From the NCBI GenBank assembly GCA_010909165.1, contig MU008162.1, positions 1,240,001 through 1,304,000 on the forward strand: a DNA stretch of 64,000 nucleotides. The letters are read 5' to 3'. Within the stretch, counting starts at the first letter, position 1, and each line of letters opens with the position of its first letter. This document shows, piece after piece, positions 12,451-24,190 of the stretch. Both the position numbers and the translations under genes were made by a program. This stretch comes from Anthoceros angustus (Eukaryota; Streptophyta; Anthocerotopsida; Anthocerotales; Anthocerotaceae). The notes beneath the pieces were generated by a model, which was given only the letters and a program-made list of their open reading frames with translations, ran no database searches and was not told the DNA's origin.

Positions 12451-13736
12451 GGTACCGTGGCAAAGACTTCGGCTTAGTAGAGGATAAAATTCACAAAGTC
12501 AACCTCCATTAGAATCCGGTGATTAAGCACCTTGAGACCCGGTGTGGAACTGGAGATGTCTTGTGGCTGAGCATGCGACGCTGGGGCGTTGTGTCCGCTT
12601 TTCCTCCTCCGCTGCTTTTCCTGAAGATGTCTTTCATATTGGGATTGACCTCACCATCCGCAAAAGTCAACTGCGCATCAAGCGGGAATGAGGACATGTT
12701 TGCCCGAACGATCGACGATTTACATTTGGAAAGGCCGAAGACTTACACGCGCCCGCGCGCGACCGAGGGTTATGGCGCCTCAAAGAGTGCTAAGACACCG
12801 AGGTGAACACGATATCTTTCAAGGGGTGAATATTCACGAAGAGGTTTTATGACATATATCCTCCTCAAGGGGTTTCACGTGGGCATTGAACTCGTACTTT
12901 TTGGGGTATGGGTCAAGGCGTAAACGGCGGTGAGACCGTCCGAACCATTGATAGAAGATCCATTCAACGCCCGCGAAGGGTTATGGTGTAAGAGTTAACC
13001 TCATTTGGGCCGCATTTAAGACCCATGACAAGGGCCATTGCTGCCGGTAACTGCCGGTCTTTCTCGTCCAGCAAAAATGAAATCTACAAAAAAGAACGGT
13101 GATGAAACTTTGAGGACAGGCTGACCCGCTGACGGCAGGGTATCAAAGCAGGTTTGAGAGGATGGACGCCGGCCGGCCGGCGTCCTTTTCCTGGCATGCC
13201 GACGATCCCTTGCGAATGGCGGCGAGTCCTTAGTCCATTTGGAAAGACTGTGATTGGATGTGGGGGATGGCTTCCGCACGCCTCAATTGTGGTCGCAAAT
13301 ATTCACATGCTTACCCTCCGATCGAACGATGAACTTAAAAGTGTGCGGAAACTAGTTCCCGCCATGACGCAGTGAGGAAGGAACATGCCCATACGGCCAT
13401 CGTGTGTTGCCTTTCATTATGCCGAATGCCGAGCCGCCCTATGGCCACATCACATGTCCTTCTCAATGGTATGGACAAACCCTTGAAAATTGGAAGATAT
13501 TATTTATCAAGTCTACAACCCGAGGGATAGCCACAACTACAATCCTATCATGGCGTAGATACTATTCGAGAAATGTACGCACATGGAAATGTGCAAAACT
13601 ACAGAGAATGGAGCTTGAACTCACCAATTGCATTGGCCAAGATGACATTCAAAGTGTTTCCTCCTACCGACTCCACGCATCATCTTCGGGGCCCGCATCA
13701 TGACCATCCTCTTCGCTGCCCTCGGTTGCACTTTGA
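12451..13736. other. Probable old element debris, nothing assigned
   Basis: Between copies A and B of the DUF7869-type element there are only short open stretches with no recognisable motif. Local composition resembles the flanking element DNA. Confidence 0.4.
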
Positions 13737-14830
13737 CTACGCTGGTTGAATAAAGCCTCGTAATTCAATTAACTTATCTTTATGGCCTTCTTGTCCCATA
13801 TAAAATGTTTCGCGTGTGAACCCATAATAGAGGATGAATTGCTTGGTGAATAAAAACTTGTTGGATATTCTTTTGATGGATAGCCTTCGCCCGCTCTCAA
13901 AGTTGCTGCTTGCCATCCCTCCGATTAAATATTCTTCCACGTACCTCCCTTCCATACCGTGCCCGGTTCAACTAACATTCTCATTTATTTCGCCATATCA
14001 CCATTCAACCATGACATTTCTTGTTGCCTCCCTCAGTTTGGTATGCTCCCAAATACATATCTCGTTGTGGAGCTCCCAAGAATGCCTCCTCCAAAGAAGG
14101 TTTCATCCTTCTGTAGAGTGTACCTTCCACTTGATCCGCGTACCACCTCCAAGGTTTGTGTAGCACAAGGCCAATGTTGTTTTCCACACAAGAATCTCCT
14201 CTGGTCCACCCAAAGCTTCCCACCATAAAACTCCCTTGACACGGCCTAAGTTCCAAGACCGCCTTTAGATGAGCAAGGGCTGCATTGGAGATAATAGCAT
14301 CCGGCTTCCTTTTATCCCTCGACCGCAAAGGCGCCTGGCGCTGTATATAGTGTCCAAGGCACAAATTTCAAAACTCCAAACCCCTTCTGTTTCCCATCGA
14401 GGCGAAAGCCCACACGCTTGCTCCTCGATAATCGCTACAAACCCACGCCCTCTTCACGTGTTATTTTAAGCGCTGAACGATAGGTTGTTGTTTCTTTACT
14501 ATCGCCCCATGCGAGTCCTCTCGGCCTTGTGTAATGGGCCACATACGTAATGGAAGTTCGCCACTTACCAATACCTTGACGGTGTAGGAGTGTACGCTTG
14601 AAGATCTCCGACAATGCGGGAAGCGTGTGAGCTTTTATGTTTCAAGCTTTTGAGAAGAAGAAAAATATCTCGGTCGATCATGAGTATGCCCGACCAAAAG
14701 GAATCCCACTTTCACTTTTTCAAAAGTACCCATATCAACAAGCATGTTCAGATAGGCAAAAAGCAACTGGTTCTTATTCTCCCTGCATGTGTTGTCGAAC
14801 TGCAAATACAAAACTCTTAGCAGGACACAG
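13737..14830 (-). mobile_element. DUF7869-type element, copy B (decayed, truncated)
   Basis: This second minus-strand copy carries LYLQFDNTCRENKNQLLFAY and GTFEKVKVGFLLVGHTHD (about 14690-14810). This is the DNxxxxNKN...F..VK.GFL.VGHTH signature of DUF7869 proteins. The C-terminal block FTKQFILYYGFTRETFYM lies at about 13810-13860, matching copy A and copy C. Nucleotide similarity to copy A is visible by eye (14690-14820 against 10493-10625). Its upstream part is cut off at about 14830, where a Copia LTR begins. Confidence 0.68.
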
Positions 14831-15470
14831 TTAGAAGTACAGACCGCGTTGGTTATGGATACCTTAGCTAAACCCAGCGTGGTCATACCCTTTGGTATCT
14901 AGTACCAAGAGGTACAACTCTTCGCAACTGTGCTATAAAAGCCCACCTCTTGTAATCAATTGTATCAATTAGTAAAGCACTATCTTTGATCAAACGCTCA
15001 CAGCACCTCAAACTTGGTATCGAGCAAAGTTTGATTACTAAGTTCATCATGCATTATGATGTGAATCTAGATGTTCTTCTAATATGCAACGTCTTCTTAA
15101 TGCCTTTGGTATTTGTAATATGAAGCTTTTTATACTTATTTATAGTTTCTTATATTCAACCAAACATGTTTTCTAATAAAATAGTTTGGCTTCTTCTATG
15201 ATTAACCTTTATATTCATTAAAGTTTCATGGCTCATTGCCACTCTCTCATTCTTCATCTTATTCCGTCTTGCACTCTACTCATTCTTCCTTGCACAAAAC
15301 ATTGTTTCTTTATTGTTTTACATAAAGTTACAACATGGCAAGAAGAAGCAATCACAAGAGCTATCATGCAAGGAGAAATGGAGAATTAGAGAGGAGAAGT
15401 AGACGTAGAGTGCATCCTCGATGTTCTCATAACTATAATAGGCTGAATTCTACATTTTTCAACAACTTAG
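14831..15470 (+). mobile_element. Copia-type 5' end, copy 1: LTR, primer-binding site, gag start
   Basis: A short LTR-like block runs from about 14831 to 15010. It has a TATA box (GCTATAAAAGC, about 14930) and ends near CACCTCA. It is followed by TTGGTATCGAGC (about 15014), close to the TGGTATCAGAGC primer-binding site that pairs with initiator tRNA-Met in plant Copia elements. A leader follows, and then an ATG at 15335 beginning MARRSNHKSYHARRNGELE, a basic gag-like N-terminus. A second copy of the same DNA lies at 17147-17762. Confidence 0.72.
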
Positions 15471-15847
15471 GGAGCAAGATAGCCTTCATGCTATCCAACT
15501 TCTTTCTTCAAAATGATTCTGACATCTTCGACAGAAAACCAAGCCATCAAAGGTCATCTAGACCTTGGTCCTCTAGTGGCGACACTGATTTGCTGCGATG
15601 TTGTGGAGATATTTCGAGCTCCGAGTATAATTCTGTTTCCTATCATTCTCACAACACGAACACATTCACCTTATATACTCCAACTACTTCAAAGCCATTC
15701 TCTACAAAATTTGGGGTCCGCATGTCTTGGAAAATGTGCTGCCCTGGGTGCGTACTTTGTCCGGATGCTCATTTTAGCTTTGGGAGTGGCGCCGTGGAGA
15801 TCGACAGCGGAATTCTGGTCTTTCACAGCGATGCGTTAAAAGTTTGA
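15335..15847 (+). pseudogene. Truncated Copia gag-like open frame
   Basis: This open frame of 170 codons starts at the Copia leader ATG. The first about 45 residues are shared with the second Copia copy and are Arg/Lys-rich. After that the sequence is Ser/Thr-rich and no zinc knuckle, protease or integrase motif follows, so the element is truncated. The last part may run into unrelated DNA, since an RNA polymerase subunit fragment begins at about 15850 on the other strand. Confidence 0.5.
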
Positions 15848-15849
15848 CA

Positions 15850-16110
15850 AGGATCCGACACTTGTTCAAGCAGGGATTGATGGACATCGGATCCGAACTG
15901 GCCAGCCTGGCGCTCTCGATCCGCAGCCTCGCCTCCTCACAGCCGCCCCATGGNAGCGAGTGTTTGTGTAACGATGGGTTCCTGTTTACGAACACCAGGT
16001 CGCCATCCATGAGAAAGCGATACGCCACATCACCCATCTGGGGCTCCCAATCAGGATTCTTGGCTGTGGCTGTAATCTCCCCATCTCTTTCATAATAAGG
16101 CACGCCCCTT
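15850..16110 (-). pseudogene. RNA polymerase largest-subunit fragment (Pol IV/V-like)
   Basis: On the minus strand the reading includes ERDGEITATAKNPDWEP, then AYRFLMDGDLVFVNRNPSLH followed by KHS. The DGDxVxxNRxPSxHKHS core is the conserved largest-subunit segment just before the catalytic DFDGD loop. HKHS rather than HRMS points to the plant Pol IV/V type (NRPD1/NRPE1). Next come RLRIESARLASSDPMSINPC, matching the region leading to the active site, but no DFDGD follows. It is a single isolated exon-sized piece between two Copia fragments. An ambiguous base (N) sits inside it at 15954. Most likely it is a captured or relic gene fragment. Confidence 0.62.
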
Positions 16111-17146
16111 TTGCTAAGGATGCTTTGGGACCCAGATCCTGTGCAAAAGCCATAAACAAATAGTATACAAGCCAATAATAGCTATGGTAAGCCATAAACA
16201 ATTAGTATACAAGCCAATAATAGCTATGGTAGGGAAAAAGGTTGATATAGGAATTATGGTCGTGGTAGAGGAAGGAGACAATTAATGAGAGACAATTAAT
16301 GAGCATGTTAGTGTGATATCCGTGGCCATTATTAACAATAGTTGTGAAGAGAGAGTGCAATGAAGAGCAATAGGAAAACATTAACTAATTGTACTTCCAA
16401 TGGGGTGTAATAAAGAGGGGACTGATAGAGAAGAGAGAGAGGGTCCTTGTTACACTATGTTGCATTTGCATGAGGGAATTCATAAACAATGCGTATGAGA
16501 GAGGGATGTAGTTAAGAGGGTGAAGTGGTAGGAGAGAGCAAGGTTCGTGTTAAGATTGTAGGCCCAATGCGGAAAGAAATGACAAACTTAATACCAAGCC
16601 TCCAAATGATGTTGCAAGTTACAAGTGTAACATAAAATTGCAACAACGACTGTAACATAGGGGGCCATTTCTAGTAGGGTTGGATGGGCTTCTCTCCAAA
16701 GCAGCATATCGATGCAAATTCCTAGGTGTTCGAGGAACACCTCGCAGGACATTTGGCGACGACAAATGTCGACGTTTTCGTCTGCTGTCTGCAAGAGCAA
16801 TGTCCGAATAGTCAACGGGGATCACACCATATGGATTTTCAAAACGCCCATCATCCATTATAATCCGAAGGGAAGAAATCTAACCTTCATCATCCCTACG
16901 GTCTTCTGCAATGGCAAAATGCACACGACGGGTTGCGACAGATATCGATGATGTGGCGGCCTGTACAGCTAGCCTCTTCCCTTCTCTTGTTTTCTGTGAA
17001 GCACGCGGACATTGGGAAGGCATGTGTTGATCCCAAAGATGATCCTGATAGCCGATGAACCCAGAATCAAAAAACAACTAAACTTAGAATCCTAAAACAA
17101 ACCTAAGGAAAGGAAAACGCAATGCAATCAGCTAGAAGTACATGCA
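16111..17146. other. Unassigned DNA between Copia copies
   Basis: A 30-bp segment (AAGCCATAAACAATTAGTATACAAGCC-like) is repeated around 16150-16230. Beyond that only short open stretches occur, for example on the minus strand at 16588-16858. No family is recognised. Confidence 0.45.
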
Positions 17147-17762
17147 TGCGTTGGTTATGGATACCTTAGCTAAACTCAAATGGTCATACCTTTGGTATCT
17201 AGTACCGAAGAGGTACAACTCGCACAGTGCTATAAAAGCCCACCTCTTGTAATCAATTGTATCAATTAGTAAAGCACTATCTTTGATCAAACGCTTCCGC
17301 AAAGCACCTCAAACTTGGTATTAGAGCAAAGTTTGATTACTAAGTTCATCATGCATTATGATGTGAATCTAGATGTTCTTCTAATATGCAACGTCTTTCT
17401 TATGCCTTTGGTATTTGTAATATGAAGCTTTTTTATACTTATTTATAGTTTCTCTTATAAACAACCAAACATGTTTTTCTAATAAAATAGTTTGGCTTCT
17501 TCTATGATTAACCTTTATATTCATTAAAGTTTCATGGCTCATTGCCACTCTCTCATTCTTCATCTTATTCCGTCTTGCACTCTACTCATTCTTCCTTGCA
17601 CAAAACATTGTTTCTTTATTGTTTTACATAAAGTTACAACATGGCAAGAAGAAGCAATCACAAGAGCTATCATGCAAGGAGAAATGGAGAATTAGAGAGG
17701 AGAAGTAGACGTAGAGTGCATCCTCGATGTTCTCATAACTATAATAGGCTGAATTCTACAGT
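17147..17762 (+). mobile_element. Copia-type 5' end, copy 2 (truncated in gag)
   Basis: This is near-identical to 14831-15455: the same LTR block with GCTATAAAAGC (about 17230), the primer-binding site TTGGTATTAGAGC (about 17314) and the same leader. The gag ATG at 17641 is followed by the identical first 120 bases. Similarity stops sharply at 17762, where copy 1 continues into gag. The primer-binding site here is closer to consensus than in copy 1. Both copies point the same way, 2.3 kb apart, and neither has an internal domain. Confidence 0.72.
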
Positions 17763-18183
17763 TTGAGGATGGGCACAAGTCCCATAGCTCACAATCACAG
17801 TTTCCTTGGAGTAGTCAGTTGGCTTGGGGAAGGACAAAGGGGCAGAAGGCCCACGCTCATCATCTGAATATGCAAAGTCAAAAGGAACCTGAACAGGCCT
17901 CGCATAGCAAGAGCGGCCCTCACGGTAGGACGCGGCAGAGTAGAAGCACCCATTTCAGCCTGAGGGGCAGGTGCAGCGGCAGCAGCTGCTGCAGCAGCGC
18001 TTCTGTTGCTGAGAAATTCTCTTGTTGTGCCACGTGGTCGACCTCAGGCGCCCGCTCCGATCTCGCAACCTGTTAGAGCCTATTGCTGGGCAACCGTCAG
18101 GTGAAGTGAACCTCCCCAGGTGGTCACGGACCTGGCGCCTCCTCTTGGGCGGCGCAGTGGTCACTGAAGTCAACACATCGTCC
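17763..18183 (-). other. Possible exon with basic AT-hook-like motif
   Basis: On the minus strand, 17955-18209 reads SQESDDVLTSVTTAPPKRRR followed by QVRDHLGRFTSPDGC. The PPKRRRQ stretch is AT-hook/NLS-like. No splice-supported gene could be built, and the start overlaps the 68-bp palindrome. Unassigned. Confidence 0.25.
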
Positions 18184-18251
18184 GATTCTTGAGATGGCGT
18201 CCGACACATCTGAAGTCAACTTCAGATGTGTCGGACGCCATCTCAAGAATC
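18184..18251. repeat. Perfect inverted repeat: 33-bp arms, 2-bp spacer
   Basis: The left arm begins GATTCTTGAGATGGCGTCCG at 18184 and the right arm ends with its exact complement at 18251. All 33 pairs match, and only CA lies between the arms. Flanking bases do not extend the symmetry. Confidence 0.95.
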
Positions 18252-18719
18252 AAGAACCTTACTCTCAGGAGTATGTTTAGAATGAGGCTCAGGGCGTAAC
18301 ACAAGCTTAAATAGGCAGCGCACCTCATCTCTAGCACGGAAATTCCCATTGAGCTCATCATGGATGAAGCGTAAGAGCACAACACAGTACAAGATGCCGC
18401 AACCCAGCAGAGCAGCTCAACCACAGTCTCACGAGTAGCTCGCAGGAGCAGAGACTGTCCTTAGGCTATGATCACTTCATCAAGTGGGAGTGAAGAGATA
18501 TAGTGATGAATGTCATACCTGGGGTTAAGTTATTAGTGCTTGGGTGATTAATTTAAGTTAAGTCAGGCTTAATACCCGTTCGTTAGGGTTGCGTCCCTTA
18601 GTGAATAGACGTACCTTTTCATTTTAGTTAAGTTGTCTTTTCATGCTTTGATCTTTAATCTTCTTGTTGATAATATATACACAATGTATTTATTCTGATT
18701 TAATCCACCTACAATTCGA

Positions 18720-20503
18720 TGTAAATCGTCAGCAAATACATTGGAATGGCGATAGACAGGATGGACCAAAGCAAGACGGAGCTCCCACATTTTCCTGCCC
18801 CTCCAAAGGATTTTGCAGATGGGCTTATTCGGGTCCATGTTGTGGGTTGTTTGGTATACAACAACATTATGAAGACCGGTGTTTGTGAACTTCCGAATAT
18901 TCGAACGACGCCAACTTAACTATTCATATCATCCGTGATGTTATTCTCACATATGACGCTCGTCAAGACGCTTTTAATTGCAACTGGACAACACGGCGAG
19001 AGAAAACAAGAATATGTTGTTGTTTGCATACTTAAGTATGCTTGTCGAGAAGCGGTCTTCGATAAGGTGAAGGTGGGTTTTCTTCTTGTGCACGCATGAT
19101 GCGATGATCAAATGTTCTCATGCTTTTCTAAAAGTCTGCACAAAAAGCAATGTCACCAAACCCTTATGAGTTTGATTCATCGTGCTTATACACCCAATCC
19201 GAAGTGAAAATGGTTTCCAAGGTGGCCGATTTCAGGAGCTTTGTCTGGCCCAATGGGATGGGTAAAAGAGGGACACGAGATGCAGCGGTAAGGAATTTGC
19301 ACAATCATAGTTATCAACATCAATTCAAAATTTCAAGGGAAGAAAGAGCTGGCGGAGCCACTGTAACAGTTCTTCGTGGCAAGGCACTTTCTACTTGCTC
19401 ACATTGGGAACCGTTGGAGGGTTTGGAGTTCCTTCGGAGAATACCTGAAACAGAAATAAGGGGAGCGCCTTTATGTCCACTTCAATCGATAGCTCATGGA
19501 TGCGCACGCATAAATCATTGAGAGCCATTAGGAAAGCCCTCGAAGAACCGATGCAAAAATATCTATCTGTGGAAGACAAAGTATGCTGAAACTCGTTCTG
19601 GGCATCACAGTCTGATATTTGCGACAAAATCAGAGGAGGAGTCCATCGAGACCTTCAAAAAGCATGGGAGTGGTACAACTGGGACGAGGCTGAGCGGAAC
19701 TTAAATCCTATCGATGTTCCAGATGTCTTTGTCCGCGCCGCCCATGAACCTCGCAAATCACACATGTATCTCGGGAATTTTAGGCCACCGGGAGCCGCAA
19801 CCATCGAGTTGGCGAGATTCGATGGGGATGTGTAATGATCAAACGAGGCCATATGATTGCAGTCCCATGTGAGACAGACGATCAGAACAGGCCTTTCTCG
19901 ATTGCATAAGTCGAAGACTTGGATTTCTTATGTGACGAACCTTACCTAGTTGTCCAGTGGTGGGTGACAGAGAATAGCAATGCGTTTGAGGGAAGGTACC
20001 TACTAGAGGAGATATTGGCTCCACACAACAGTGATAGAGAGGGTTTGCGACAACGGAGGAAGCGACCAAAGCATCTGGATCGACTGTTGATATCGGAGAC
20101 ATTTATTTTGGCATACGGGTTCTCCTTTGCAAGGGATAGCACTCTACAAGTCCGTACACAGGAGCTCATCAAGACAAAGCTGTTCGAACTTCAACATCTA
20201 CCAGCCGTGGAAGAAGGTAATAGGATTGAAGATAACAGGGCAGACCACCCAGTTCCAGAGAGGGTTGCATTGGAGGAAAATGCTGATTCGGATGAAAATC
20301 CCGAAAATAAGGGTGCTGTAGTTCGACAAGCGGGCGCTGATGATGAAAGACATCCGACTTCCAGTTCAGCACCAATCGCAACAAGAACCCGCGGCAGAGG
20401 CAACGGAAACAGGACTGTGTGGGTAACAAACATGAAATTTGCGAGTGAAATGCCTAAACTAAGTGGTGAATCACTAGTCCGTAAATGTCCCCAGTTGTTC
20501 TAA
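18720..20503 (+). mobile_element. DUF7869-type element, copy C (decayed, most complete)
   Basis: Plus-strand motifs run in family order. AIDRMDQSKTELPHFPAPPK (about 18750-18810) is followed by DGLIRVHVVGCLVYNNIMKT. TRRENKNMLLFAYLSMLVEK (about 18990-19050) carries the NKN core. FDKVKVGFLLV lies at about 19050-19085. The block DFRSFVWPN then HSYQHQFKISREE (about 19225-19350) is also typical. LEFLRRIPE and the C-terminal RLLISETFILAYGFSFARDS (about 20085-20145) follow. Several frameshifts and stops break it. The last open frame (19919-20503) ends in a variable acidic tail. I first considered a hAT transposase, but the NKN...VGHTH order fits DUF7869 better. Confidence 0.68.
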
Positions 20504-20975
20504 TTATTCTAATGATCCTTCATTAATATCAAAATATCACATAAATTCATATTTGGCTAAATTGCCTTATTTCTTGTAACATGATAAACATGCTTTTGAT
20601 GTTGTGTTGTTGTACCTTCTAGCACATAGCGTGTAAAAATTAACCTTCTATCTATCAACCTAATAATTAATATATATATGCATCTTCTTCATCTAGGCCC
20701 TCCGCTTTGCGCTTTCTTAAAGCTAACCGCAATGCCACTGCAAGTTATTGAAGATTTTACACACAACAAAAGACTTGTGAGCTATAAAAATGTGTGACTC
20801 CCAATTAACCTATGCTCAAATATGCGTAATCAGCTAATTATGTTTAGTACATGTACCTACGATTGTCTCGAGCTCTCGCCCTGGTTTGTCTAGAGGAAAC
20901 CCTTCCATAAGTGCATCCACCCGGCTTTGTATGTGGTAGGGATCCTCATCCGGGGCCAATTGCAACTCAGGCTCA
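20504..20975. other. AT-rich intergenic DNA
   Basis: There is nothing recognisable here. It lies between the DUF7869-type copy C and a gag-like fragment. Confidence 0.5.
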
Positions 20976-21328
20976 TGTGTAGGAGCTATTTTCTGAATTT
21001 TTTCCATCCTTGAAATTTCTCAAATGGTGGTTGTGGTGGCTCCAAAGGCGATGCGGCAACCTTATGAATTGCTTCTCCTCTTGAAAATGTCTCAAATGGT
21101 GGTTGCGGTGGCCCCAAAGGCGGTGCTGCAACCATATGAGTTGGTTCTCCCTTGGAAATAGAGGAAAGTGACAAAACCGCAATATGCCCCGTCACGACAA
21201 CGATAACATATAATAGGTGGCCGAGATGAACCACGCACATGCTGCAATTGTGGTCTCCGTGCCTCCATATCCTTACGCGTAAAGCCTAGCTCTTGCGTCA
21301 AGTCCGTCCTTTGAATGAAGCTCGTCAA
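20976..21328 (-). pseudogene. Gag-like fragment with CYRC motif and 27-residue repeat
   Basis: The minus strand encodes RPPIICYRCRDGAYCGFVTF, which resembles the start of a retroviral-type zinc knuckle. It is preceded by MEARRPQLQHVRGSS. In an overlapping frame the adjacent DNA carries a duplicated 81-bp unit encoding PPLGPPQPPFETF and SPLEPPQPPFEKF. No full CCHC box is present. Probably a decayed retroelement gag. Confidence 0.35.
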
Positions 21329-22559
21329 TTTCCCTCCTTTGAGACTTGAGACGTGGGACTTGATTTAGTTAAGTGGAATAAAATTCTTATTCTTCTTTTT
21401 AACATAGAAAGAAGTAAGACAAGTCTACATATATAGTCAATATTATTGGATATTCAATATTTTTAGTGTAATATTTCAAAGACCAAGGCACAATTCTTCC
21501 TTGGACCTTGGACCTTGGACCGTGTAAAAAGGTAGAAGAAAAGTGAGTACCGATATACTATATTGTATGTCAAAGGCCAAGGATAGATATCATATTTTTA
21601 AAATGATTATGATCTATCTAGAGTTTGTGTTAGAGAAATTAGGAGGACAATCCTCTCCTTTTCTGGATATGTGTTGTCCTTACTATGTAGGCGCCCAAAT
21701 TCTCACACATAAAATCTTGCGCGCACAATAACCTTTCAATAAATGATAAATAATAAATTATTTTTATACTTAGAATATTACTGTATAATATCTATAAAAG
21801 ATATTAACTACTCTCTATGCTTCAACATAGACCTGAATCTTTGACCACCTATAAAAATGTTCTATTGTATATGCATAATCTCCATAGACTTGTTGGCAAT
21901 GATTTGCAAGTCTCGAAAGGAACTGGTGCTTTTGAAGGCATGTTTGATGATGATCCGGCACAAGGTCACCGTCGAAGGAGACGGAAACACCGTAGAGGAT
22001 AGAAAGGTGATAGGGTATTCTTCGTAGCTTTAGGGCATAGGGTAGATAGATGAGGTGTGTCTATGTGGACGTCCGCTGATTTGTGCAACTTCTTATGTCG
22101 TCTGGGCTTCCGCCACATCCACAGACCTCCAAGAAGACATATTTCCTCAGTCGAATGATATATTTCGCACTCGTTTTGCCTTGTGCGCGCACAAGTTTGC
22201 GCATACCCTTGTTTAGGCGCACACTTACGCGCGCCTAGCCCCCACTTGGTATACAAAAACATATAGAACCACACAAATTGCGTAAACCATCGATGCCGAA
22301 ATTATGGAAGAATTCGGTCACAGGCCCTTCATCACACCGACAAATTATCCATGAACACGAGTGCAAGGCGCCACCGCGGTGTAAATGACCGGACAGGAAG
22401 TGGTGCCGGAGCCGAGAGTGCCCGAATCCGATGTATGAACACCTACAAAACTCAACAAAAACCAACCCAGCTTCGGTTTTCGGCGGAATAGGGTTGGGAT
22501 TTGTTCCAAAACCCCTTTTGACAGGAGAAACCCCTTTCAGAACAGACGCTGTTTTTGGC
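21329..22559. other. No gene recognised
   Basis: AT-rich DNA runs to about 21860, followed by mixed-composition DNA with short open stretches only. No RNA gene or element end was found. Confidence 0.45.
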
Positions 22560-22564
22560 TTTAC

Positions 22565-22855
22565 GCAAACCACCGAGGATTCCGTCGATGTCCCGCCGTT
22601 CTAGGATGCACTGGAGGCGCCATCAACTTCCCCGTCGCTCAGGGGTGCACAAGAGGGTTTGTTGATGTCCTCACCGCTCTGGGGTACCATAACGGAGTGT
22701 CCGTTGATGTACTCGTCGCTCTGTGGCCCACTGAAGGGTCGCTGGACCTCCTGCCATTCTTGGGCGCAACGGAGGATCAGTTGACCTCTGCACCATTCTA
22801 GGGCACATAGGAGGGTCGATCAACGTCCTCGCCGTTCTGGAGCCTCTTGGATGGT
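22565..22855. repeat. Decayed tandem repeat, unit about 58-60 bp, about 5 copies
   Basis: Units share GAGGxTCxxTxGAxxTCCTCxCCxTTCTxGGG-type spacing, with CCGTTCT/CCGCTCT/CCATTCT cores near 22598, 22672, 22752, 22792 and 22838. Divergence is high. Confidence 0.6.
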
Positions 22856-22859
22856 TGAA

Positions 22860-24117
22860 TAATTAAGCTTATAAAGCTAAAGAATACTAGTGACAATAAT
22901 TTCACAAGTGGTAGCATGTCTAAGACGACAATCATTGTTACGAAACTCTATATGTAAATCTTTTTAGGCATGCAGCAGGAATAAATATTATGTTTGTCTG
23001 AAGTCTTGGAACTGGTGAATAAGAGAAATGAGAGAGTTTTTGTATCTGGCTAAACATAAGGAGGTTAGTACTTTGCACAGGTTGTCTTCATAGCCACGTT
23101 TATGGAGAACAATGAAAAATCACTTGACACTTCGATTCTTGCAAGAAGTGAGCAAGGGTTTGGTCAATCTTAGACTGGCACTCAATGACATAGACATACA
23201 CAATAGCAGACAAGCGGATTGTAGTTTTGAGTCCACCTGTATGATTAGCGAATGATTGTCTGGCATGCCTCTTCCCTGATGGATGAAAGTGAAATGTACC
23301 CGAGAGGCCTACAAGCTGAATAATACCTACAAGCTGAATAATAGGAGCACAGATTACAACACTTACCAAACTTTGCACATGATCATAGCATTGCAAAACA
23401 TGAGCAGTAAGGTGGTTAGTCAGCAACTGAAAGGTACAGTGACCAAGAAAACCATCAATCACATTGTGAACGGCAAACGAAAGCATGCCATGTTCCTGCA
23501 AGGAGAGTTGTTTATCATTTTCTTGCCCTCCTCCTTATAGCAGGAGGGGCACATGCACCTAGGCACAACTTGCAAGGGTCCAAGGGGCACATGCACCTAG
23601 GCACAACTTGTAAGGGTCTAAGGGGCATATTTTTTCTGTGCCTCTCGTTCCATGTCTAATCGTCTTTTACCAGCAGGTCTACTTGTCAAAAGGTATGTAG
23701 GCTTGTACTTTGATACTATATGCTTAGGCCTCCACTTAGCTTTGAGACAAAGCTTACCCGTAGAGCACAAAAGCTTCTAGAACGTGGAAGGGACGCGCAC
23801 TCCCTTCCAATATTTTCATTCCCCATATTCGATAGAGACTTAAGTGTATGTTGTAATCAGTTACTTTAGCACATTGCTAAGCCTTATAATCTAAACGTTT
23901 TTCTTCACGAGAAAAATGAGCACAAACAATTACCCTAGGTACGAAACATAGATATTTATGTGAGTGCCCTCTATAAGTGAGTGAGCAACCCTTTAGATCC
24001 TAGAATACTATAATATTAATCCTATAAATGCTTTATGGACCCTAGAAGTTATGGTAAACTTGATCCTAAAATAGGGGCATTGAACTTCAAATTAAAATAG
24101 GGAACAAAAGTTAGATA
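22860..24117. other. No gene recognised; short 47-bp duplication
   Basis: The segment GGGGCACATGCACCTAGGCA and its flanks are tandemly duplicated at about 23544-23625. Otherwise only short open stretches occur, for example 23283-23540, without family resemblance. Confidence 0.5.
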
Positions 24118-24190
24118 CGCCACCCGGGGGGCTCGAACCCCCGACCACAAGGTTAAGAGCCTTGCGCTCTACCAACTGAGCTAGAACGGC
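24118..24190 (-). tRNA. trnK-CUU: tRNA-Lys (CUU)
   Basis: The minus strand folds as a full cloverleaf of 73 nt. The acceptor GCCGTTC pairs with GGGTGGC, and the A-box region is TAGCTCAGTTGGTAGAGC. The anticodon loop CTCTTAA on stem CAAGG/CCTTG gives anticodon CTT. The T arm has GGTTCGAGCC. Three G:U pairs in the acceptor are tolerated, so it may be functional or slightly worn. This is a nuclear-type tRNA with no encoded CCA. Confidence 0.93.

Noticed and set aside
19150-20503. hAT transposase C-terminus
   Set aside because: The WWVTE and LAYGF pieces first suggested hAT, but the motif order IDxMD, RENKN, KVKVGFL fits DUF7869 proteins and is shared with copies A and B.
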